From Hysterangium stoloniferum (lineage: Eukaryota; Basidiomycota; Agaricomycetes; Hysterangiales; Hysterangiaceae): a stretch of 64,000 bases of DNA. The position numbers were made by a program, and so were the translations under genes. The notes below the pieces were generated by a model. It was not told the origin of the DNA. It did not search any database and saw nothing but the letters and a program-made list of their open reading frames with translations. Below, piece by piece: positions 57,181 to 64,000 of this stretch (the first letter of the stretch is position 1; the number at the start of each line of letters is the position of its first letter). The stretch lies in NCBI GenBank assembly GCA_015178975.1, contig WHVD01000006.1, positions 62,001-126,000 on the forward strand, read 5' to 3'.

Positions 57181-57945
57181 ATGGCAAATATTATCAGGCT
57201 TGCCAAGTCAGGCAGCAACTGGAGTACGAACGAACTAATAGCTTACAAGATCTCCATCGTGGAGAGAGATCAGAACACCTTCTTTAACGGTCCTCTCCCA
57301 GCTTACACCGGCCCCACCGGTTTCGTTCAATACGAAGATCGTGTTCAAGGCCTCGATGCACCTTCGCTTGCGCTGATCAAGCGTCTCGATCTCGCTATGA
57401 AAGCTATGGACGGTGAAGAATCGGCGGTGGATGATTTCACTATACAGCTTCTTTGGGTATTGGGTTACGAGACAGAACAGAACGTCGTACGCTCGCGAAA
57501 GCACATTCCACTCAGTATGTGCGGGGAACAAGTCTACACCAAGACTGATGTCTGTGTCCTGAACGTTGATTTCGAAATTTTACTTGTCCAAGAGGACACA
57601 AGTCACATAAACCCGACAAATCCCGAACCCCAGCTGGTTGCAGCAGCCATAGCCGCGTTTCAGGCGAACAATTTCAACAGAGTAAACTTCCGACTGATCG
57701 ATCCGTTGCCGAAGCAGGTAATTCCCGGAATCATCATGGAAGGCACATTCCCACGATTTTACAAAATTGAAGTCACCGCCGACTTGGATATGTGCGTACG
57801 AGGTGGAACATACCCTGCCACGCGTACGATCGTTGAACGCCACACCCCTCGCGTACCGAGCCGTCGCAGCGATGGTATGAAACCGCTTGACAATCGTATA
57901 CTTATTCTTCAGTGCTATGAGGCCTTCAAGCAGTTTGTTTTATAA
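57181..57945 (+). CDS. Intronless protein of an Agaricomycete-expanded family, possible nuclease-like fold
   Basis: One exon, 254 aa, beginning MANIIRLAKSGSNW and ending CYEAFKQFVL. I recognise this start, the block RSRKHIPLSMCGE.VYTKTDVCV, the block EILLVQED followed by PEPQLVAAAIAAFQ, and the block GMKPLDNRILILQC from many unnamed mushroom proteins. The core D123 in a strand (KTDVCVLN), followed after 14 residues by a second strand ending Q137-E138-D139, matches the layout D...(D/E)-x-K of the PD-(D/E)XK nuclease fold. Position 140 is Thr here, where an active enzyme would have Lys. No signal peptide or transmembrane segment. A TATA-like TTTATAATTTG lies 70 bp upstream. The fold assignment is my inference and the function is unknown. 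Confidence 0.75.
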   Translation: MANIIRLAKSGSNWSTNELIAYKISIVERDQNTFFNGPLPAYTGPTGFVQYEDRVQGLDAPSLALIKRLDLAMKAMDGEESAVDDFTIQLLWVLGYETEQNVVRSRKHIPLSMCGEQVYTKTDVCVLNVDFEILLVQEDTSHINPTNPEPQLVAAAIAAFQANNFNRVNFRLIDPLPKQVIPGIIMEGTFPRFYKIEVTADLDMCVRGGTYPATRTIVERHTPRVPSRRSDGMKPLDNRILILQCYEAFKQFVL

Positions 57946-58070
57946 GAACCAAGTGGGTCGCCTAGTTTAAGACTGGTATCTGCTGCAGGTGCAGACAGAC
58001 ACTAGAATGAGTGATGGGGAATAAACCACTACTGTATTGAAATCCACATGTACATAATATATACTAGTGG

Positions 58071-58179
58071 AGAACAATGGGATGTGAGCAACAATGGGAT
58101 GTGGATACAATGGGATGTGGACAACAATGGGATGTGGACAACAATGGGATGTGGACAACAATGGGATGTGGACAACAAT
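58071..58179. repeat. 17-bp minisatellite, about six units
   Basis: Units of ACAACAATGGGATGTGG repeat from 58071 to 58179. The first two or three units are imperfect (AGCAACAATGGG, ATACAATGGG) and the last four are identical. It lies 120 bp after the stop codon of the gene at 57181. Confidence 0.93.
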
Positions 58180-58193
58180 AGAACTAATTATTA

Positions 58194-58238
58194 CCAAATC
58201 ACAGTGTAGGGAGTCTCACTCCCTTACACTATGATTGG
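58194..58238. repeat. 45-bp imperfect palindrome
   Basis: The left arm CCAAATCACAGTGTAGGGAGT and the right arm ACTCCCTTACACTATGATTGG are reverse complements apart from one inserted T and two substitutions, with a 3-nt loop. A MITE end-to-end remnant or a terminator-like hairpin are possible explanations. Confidence 0.75.
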
Positions 58239-58832
58239 TCTTTGCAGATGCTGCTGATGATCAAGGTTGATGTCCAGCCTTTCAATTATTGTACATTCCA
58301 ATTGAATATATTTGCTTTGCAATTTTCACTTGGAGTAGTACGAGAGATGTGAGGGTTCGTAAAGTAGCCTTTGGCTGAAATATCTTGTATGATTCTATTC
58401 ATCAGTTTATTTCATCATTGCGTTTCCTAAGTATCATACTGCTGTTATATGTGTTTGCAAAATATTATTAGTTGCATAAGTCCTCAATCATCCCCGGGTC
58501 CTTGTCGTATATATATATATATTGCAATCTTGTTAGTATCTTAAGATGACTGGGGCGTGTGCTAGTTTATAGTGGCCTTGAACGTTCTCGCTCAGAGGCA
58601 AGAACTGGAGGGAAGAGTCAGATATTGATGTGAGAGACTCAAGTCATATATAAAAATTTCACAGTGACCACACAGACTGTCGGATATGGCCTGCTGATGG
58701 CCTAGACTCAGTTTTAGAGCAGTGCATGTGTCTGTCTCTCACAGTTTGTGATATGGAATGTTAACAGCCACACTCCTGTCACTTTCCTTTCCTGCACTTT
58801 TTCTTCTACAGAACCCAACTATGACATCCATG

Positions 58833-60199
58833 TGTTACGACCGTGTCGTAACCCATGTCGCAACCCGATGGTCTCCGAGAATACTACAGTCTATCGATGT
58901 TTCGAGTTATTGATCAAGTCATCATTTCGGCAACCTTCGGAATACCGACACTGACGTATACCTTCACGGCGATCAAACCTCGTTTACGCCCCTGTCAAAT
59001 ATACTCGTACCATCTGGTTATGCTTTGATACGTCCCCTTGTATTATGATGATCCGTTTTACTCTATGTTTCACATATGCCCATATATACCTGTAGCCCGT
59101 GGACTATTCCCTTTTCTCGTAATTCCGCTCTTGGCTAAATCTCGGCTTCCGATCTTATCGTAACTTTCCGGTTCCTAGTCAAGCTTATTTGTCAATGCCG
59201 TTTTCCGCTCTTCCCTTAGTTAGTAGTTTCTAGACGCCGATAACCCATATATAAACCCGCTGTAATGTAACTACTAGACAATCAGAATATCGACTTAGAA
59301 TATCGACTTAGATCAACTTAGATACCCTCTAATTTCCGACTCCATTATCTATTCACGACCACCACATTCCGACTCCATCCGATTTACGATTCAACCTACA
59401 TTTACGACTTCAACCTCTAATCTCCGACTCTCAGTCTCCAACTCTCAGTCTCCGACTGTCTCAGTCTCCGACTGTCTCAGTCTCCGACTGTCTCAGTCTC
59501 CGACTGTCTCAGTCTCCGACTGTCTCAGTCTCCGACTCTCTGTCTCCGACTCTCTCTGTCTCCGACTCTCTCTGTCTCCGACTCTCTCAGTCTCCGACTC
59601 TCTCAGTCTCCGACTCTCTCAGTCTCCGACTCTCTCAGTCTCCGACTCTCTCAGTCTCCGACTCTCTCAGTCTCCGACTCTCTCAGTCTCCGACTCTCTC
59701 AGTCTCCGACTCTCTCAGTCTCCGACTCTCTCAGTCTCCGACTCTCTCAGTCTCCGACTCTCTCAGTCTCCGACTCTCTCAGTCTCCGACTCTCTCAGTC
59801 TCCGACTCTCTCAATCTCCGACTCTCTCAGTCTCCGACTCTCTCAGTCTCCGACTCTCTCAGTCTCCGACTCTCTCAGTCTCCGACTCTCTCAGTCTCCG
59901 ACTCTCTCAGTCTCCGACTCTCTCAGTCTCCGACTCTCTCAGTCTCCGACTCTCTCAGTCTCCGACTCTCTCAGCCTCTGACTCTTGGTCTCCGACCCCT
60001 CAACCCAACCCTCAACTTATCCTTCAGTTTCCGATCGGTAGTTTACCGTGAGGTTTACTTGACAGGACCAGTTTTCGCCTGCCCGAAATTTAAGGACACC
60101 TGACGGTAACTTGCGAGGGCACAGCACATAAGCTGAAGCCAAGTCCTTCCATTCGGTCCCTGTCGGCCAGCCGACATCCGTCAGTTTCTGCTCTTAACA
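58833..60199 (+). mobile_element. 5' LTR of the Gypsy element (1367 bp)
   Basis: Starts TGTTACGACC and ends CTCTTAACA, the same termini as the two antisense solo LTRs at 0.8-3.1 kb. Shared internal blocks include GAGGG.(C/A)CAGC and ATAAGCTGAAGCCAAGTCC near the 3' end. CATATATAAACCC at about 59249 is a good TATA box, which places the R region just after it. The downstream part is inflated by a 16-bp minisatellite. A tRNA-type primer binding site is not evident directly after 60199. Confidence 0.82.
59448..59978. repeat. 16-bp minisatellite inside the LTR, about 33 units
   Basis: Units of CAGTCTCCGACTCTCT, with an early block of the variant CAGTCTCCGACTGTCT and a few 14-bp units lacking AG. 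The array lies downstream of the LTR TATA box, so it would be transcribed in the R/U5 part. The ends decay into CTCTCAGTCTCCAA and CAGCCTCTGACTCTTGG. Confidence 0.95.
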
Positions 60200-63100
60200 G
60201 TATATTCTGATTTCTACTTGCAAACCCGTCCTTATATCTATTCATTTGTTCATCACTCCACATCAGCATCGCATTACTTATCTTTTACAGAACCCTTTTG
60301 TGTTTTCAGACTTCACTCTGATTTCCAGATGCAAAGATAAGTTAATGGCCAAAGCTGATCCTGTTTTACTCAGATTCCACTCATTTTGCCCTGCTCCGAT
60401 CCTTGTTTCGTCCTGCCCCTGGTTTGCTCGGCTCCTGATTATTTCCGGATATTCCGAATGGACTAATTTACCACTAGTCACCATACTCTCGGAATCCATC
60501 GGCTTCCGGAAATTCGCTATGTCTGCCATTTACCTTGATGGTATATTATGGATTCAAGTTCGCAATGTGTTGACCACCTAGTGCTTGGTTTTCTTTACAG
60601 ATATACCTTCCTAAACCATTGCCCATAACTCCAAATCGACACCACCTTGCTTACCCTTGTTCTTTGCCTCGCCTTCGGACCTTTTTCAGGTCCCGACCCC
60701 TTTTCCGAACTTTTGTTTGGACCCTTTTCCGACCTACCCTTTGGTCCATGCTGTCCCATGCATGTTCCTTGCCTTGTCACTACCTTCCGACCCATTCTCC
60801 GACTATTATCCGACTATTCAGATTCCTCTCAACCTCTGCATTGATTCCTACAATGACTCTCCAGACTTTCCGGTTTTTTCTGCAGGTCGGACTCCGAGTC
60901 AGGAAGATTTTATGCAGTACCCATCTCTTATCGGCTTTTGCAACCTGGATACATTCCAAACTGCAATACACTTTCCGGTTCCCTTCTGGGACATTTTCTG
61001 GCTCTCTTCAGTTTCTCTGAGGAGCATTTATTTGTTTCCCTTGTGGAACAATTCTGGACGTCACCCCTTTGACTAGCAGTATGAGTTGCTTGATTATTTC
61101 TAGGATACCACTGTCTCACCCACTATAATCCGTTGATTTCCGGGTATTGAGCAGTAAATTTTCCGAAACTTCCAATGCCTCTCTTTTGACTGTATTGGTC
61201 TGCTCTGAATATTTTCAGACATCTCTGGCCTTTGGGCAACCTTTTGCCTTTCTGGGCATTTTCTGGCCTTTTGGTACCTCTGGTCTCTTTTGGCGTGTTC
61301 TACTCTTTCAGTCAACTTTGGATTCTTTGGATTCCTTGGATTTCCGGACTTTCCGGAATCTTCGGACCCTTCAGATTTCAATTATCTGTTGAGTATATGC
61401 TCGTGAAGATCAGTTTAATCTGGCTTTTCAGGCATCTCTGGCCTTCGGGCACCCATGGCCCTTCTGGGCCTGGCCTTTTCGGCATCTCTGGTCTTTTGGC
61501 TTACCACTCTCTCACTTAAACTCGGATTCCATGGTTTCTTCCGAACTTTCTGGAACCCTCGGAACCTTTGGAACTTTTGGATTCTTTGGACTTCTGGACT
61601 TTCCCGAATTTCCAGATCCTTTGGATCCTACTTATTTGTTGAGTGATTGTTTGCTGAGATCAGTTAATCCAGCCTTTCAGGCACTTTTGGCCTTTGGGCA
61701 ACCCTCAGCCCTTTTCTCGGGCACCCCTGGCCTCTTTTGGCACTCTTGGCCTTCGGGCAACCCTCGGCCCTTTTGGGCACCTCAAGCCTTTTGGCATATT
61801 CGGCCCTTTAGGCATTTATGGCTGTTTTCGGCATGTTCAACACTTTCACTTAACTTCAGATTCCTCAGATTTCCGGACTTTCCGGAATCCTCGGATCTTT
61901 TCATTCCCAATTATCTGTTGAGTGTTTGCTTGCCAAAAATCAGTTTAATCCAGCCTTTTCAGGCAAACTTTGGCCCTCGGCAAATCCTAGCCGTTTGGAT
62001 CCCTGGCCTTTATTCCAACCTTTTCAGCCCTTTTGTCTGACTTCAAATTCTATGAATTTTCAGACCTTTCCGGAACCCTCGGACTTTCCGAAAACCTTGG
62101 ACTCTCCAAATTTTAACTCTTTGTTGAGTTTTGCTTCTTGCCATGATTGTTTTTATCTCGGCTTTTTAGCATATATGGCCTTTTGTGCCATTCCAACCCT
62201 TTTAGCATACTTGGTCTTTTGGCACCAATGTTTCAGCTCAATTTCAGATTTCTGGATTTTCCGACCTCTTCGAACTTTTGGAAACTTCGGATTCCGAAAA
62301 TGCTATCACCCGGCCCTTCTCCGAATACCTCTCTGCCTTCAATATGGTCATCCGCTTCCATCCCGGCTGCCTTGGTGGAAAACCCGACGCTATGACTAGA
62401 CGATGGGACGTCTATCCTAAAGAGGGGAGTAGCGACTACGCCACAGTTAATCTGCATAATTTCAAGCCTATGTTTTCATCCGAACAACTGTCCGAGTTAA
62501 TCCGAGCTACTTACCTTATACATCCAGTCATGCGCAGTGTTATCCTTATGGACACTGAAAATTACATCAAGATATACTATCGGCAATTCCATTAGACCCA
62601 GTCACCAAAGCACACCTCAATAACCCGTCCGACCCCGATCATTCCCGATGGTCACTCGACCCACAAGGTTTCATTAAACTTGACAATTGCATATATGTTC
62701 TGGACTCCAACACTCTCCGACTTCAAGTTTTACAGCATAAACATGACCACCAGTTCTCGGGACATTTCAGTATCAATTTACCATCGGACTTATCTGAAGA
62801 GAAAATACATGGCCCGGTCTCCGAGATTTTGTCAAGCATTATTGTAAATCATGCACCAACTGTGCACGTTCCAAATCAAGATGTCACAAACTATATGGCC
62901 TACTCTAACAATACCGGAAAAACCCTGGAATTCAATATCAATGGATTTCATCGAACACCTACCGGCATCTAACGGCCATACCACAATTCTCGTTGTTGTG
63001 GATCGGCTTACCAAGCAAAGTATTTTCATTCCAACTTATGATACAGTAACATCCATACAGTTGGCCAAATTGTTCAACACTCATGTATTCTCCAAGCATG

Positions 63101-64000
63101 GCATTTCCGTTGCATGTCACTTCCGATTGCGGATCTGAGTTCATCTCTCACTTTTTTAGGTCACTCGGAAAAGCACTTGACATGAAATTCCATTTCACTT
63201 CTGGCTACCACCCAGAAAGCGACGACCAAACCGAATGCACTAATCAAACATTGGAACAGTACATCCGAGTCTATTGCAACTATCAACAAGACAATTGGAA
63301 ATCACTTCTACTGCTTGCCAAATTCGCATATAACAACACCCCAAATGCTACTACCGGCATTTCGCCTTTCTTCGCAAATAAAGGCTACAACCCCAACATC
63401 GCTATCCATCTGGAACACGATCTCATTTCAACCCATGCTCAGGACTTTGTCACAAACCTCAATGAGCTACACCAAGAACTTCGAAAGAACATCACATCGG
63501 CCCACGAACATTACCAACACTCCACAGACAAAAATCGGCTGCCGCCCCCTGAACTCAAGATTGGTGACCGAGTATTTGTCAAAACCGAGTTCTTCCAAAA
63601 GCCGAGTTCTTCTGAATGACTAGGCCATCAAAAAAGCTCGCCAATAAGTACTTAGGACCTTTTTGAAATTATAGCACAAGCAGGCACGCTCTCTTGAACA
63701 CTTCAGCTCCCCGAGAATATGCGTGCAGTACACCTGAATGCGTACAACCTCCACCTCCACCCATGGTTATTGACGGGGAACCCGAATTCGAGATATCGGA
63801 AATCCTAGATTCAAAGATGGATAATCACCGACATACCTGCAAAATACTCTATTTGGTCAAGTGGACAGGTTATGAAGGTACCGATGAATAAGCATCCTGG
63901 ATTCTTGCCACAGAACTCGGAAACACATCGGACATCATCAAAGACTTCCATCAAGCATATCCGAACATATCCGGACCCCGATCATCTACAGCATCCCGAC
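60200..64000 (+). mobile_element. Degenerate Gypsy/chromovirus retrotransposon, internal region, runs off the window
   Basis: Gag, protease and reverse transcriptase are not recognisable: from 60200 to about 62300 only low-complexity and repeated sequence is present. From about 62305 the C-terminal RNase H/linker part appears (SEYLSAFNMVIRF, KPDAMTRRWDVYP). Then come remains of the integrase zinc region near 62715-62880 and the catalytic core with SMDFIEHLP, TSDCGSEF and QTECTNQTLEQY, so the D-D-E triad is still visible. The C-terminal GDRVF motif and a chromodomain follow (EISEILDSKMDN..., YLVKWTGYEG, 63790-63950). The core is broken by a frameshift near 63105, others lie upstream, and the chromodomain has a stop near 63889. 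Not functional by itself. The 3' LTR would lie beyond 64000. Confidence 0.88.
61130..62140 (+). repeat. Four diverged ~210-280 bp tandem units inside the Gypsy element
   Basis: Each unit has the same order: GGCCTTTTGGGCA-rich block, then GGACTTTCCGGAA..CTCGGA, then TTATCTGTTGAGT and a GATCAGTTTAATC stretch. The TGTTGAGT marker occurs near 61385, 61637, 61915 and 62120. The long plus-strand frames here (rich in Phe, Leu, Gly and Ser) follow from this repetition and do not look like a real protein. Confidence 0.8.

Larger units (their letters stand above)
57946..58832. other. Intergenic with minisatellite and hairpin, left flank of the Gypsy LTR
   Basis: Contains the 17-bp minisatellite (58071-58179), an imperfect palindrome (58194-58238) and a short (TA)n tract at 58511-58521. 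The LTR inserted at CCATG (58828-58832). No gene is recognised. Confidence 0.6.

Noticed and set aside
61232-62040. Long Phe/Gly/Leu-rich plus-strand frames as a membrane protein
   Set aside because: They are translations of tandem ~250-bp repeats within a degenerate retro-element.

Overview
The window looks like nuclear DNA of a mushroom-type basidiomycete (Agaricomycetes). The protein-coding genes are dense, lie on both strands, and are cut by many 47-60 nt introns with GT(R)NGT/AG borders. Several products belong to families I know only from basidiomycetes, and the right edge carries a Gypsy-type chromovirus. I cannot name the species. No tRNA, rRNA or CRISPR array was recognised. Exon models below were built by hand. 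Except for ZnF paralog 2 and the F-box gene, the exon lengths given sum to a multiple of three.

Layout. 1-3.6 kb is a transposon graveyard: two adjacent antisense solo LTRs (A 816-2254, B 2283-3092), a third, unrelated solo LTR nested inside A, a (GGAAC)n array, and a 171-bp near-perfect inverted repeat. 4.4-6.7 kb is a 20-exon GH28 polygalacturonase. 7.3-7.8 kb holds a possible LINE endonuclease relic. 8.5-12.3 kb is a tandem duplication with two C2H2-like zinc-finger genes. 12.3-16.3 kb is empty of recognisable genes. 16.3-31.9 kb is a gene-rich block: a conserved SILK-motif protein, a CDP-alcohol phosphotransferase (EPT1/CPT1 type), a DUF726/TMCO4 (yeast Mil1-like) hydrolase sharing a 74-bp promoter with SRP14, an F-box gene with a damaged 3' part, a small MITE, and a DHX57/YLR419W-like RNA helicase. 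35.4-37.5 kb encodes a single-pass membrane protein. 40.5-46.8 kb holds the co-repressor scaffold SIN3 and, directly upstream on the same strand, a 124-aa protein consisting of one PAH domain. 47.0-56.3 kb holds a coiled-coil membrane protein, the osmosensor SHO1, an NXT1/p15-like mRNA export factor, a seven-TM receptor-like protein, and a CPA-type cation/proton antiporter with a relic of a second copy beside it. 57.2 kb is an intronless gene of an Agaricomycete family. From 58.8 kb to the end is a degenerate Gypsy element: a 1.37-kb LTR with a 16-bp minisatellite, an internal region overgrown by about 250-bp repeats, then integrase and chromodomain remains.

How things fit. The housekeeping functions (phospholipid synthesis, protein targeting, mRNA export, RNA helicase, histone deacetylase scaffold, osmosensing, ion homeostasis) show no operon-like logic. 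The links seen are physical: a shared promoter (Mil1-like/SRP14), tandem duplication (zinc fingers, antiporter relic, SIN3/PAH), and transposons at both ends from one related LTR family in opposite orientation. The most interesting items are the stand-alone PAH protein next to SIN3, the 5-nt microexon carrying a catalytic Asp of the polygalacturonase, three GC-AG introns in unrelated genes, the SILK protein as a possible PP1 partner, the possible nuclease-fold family at 57.2 kb, and the readable insertion history of the left LTR cluster.
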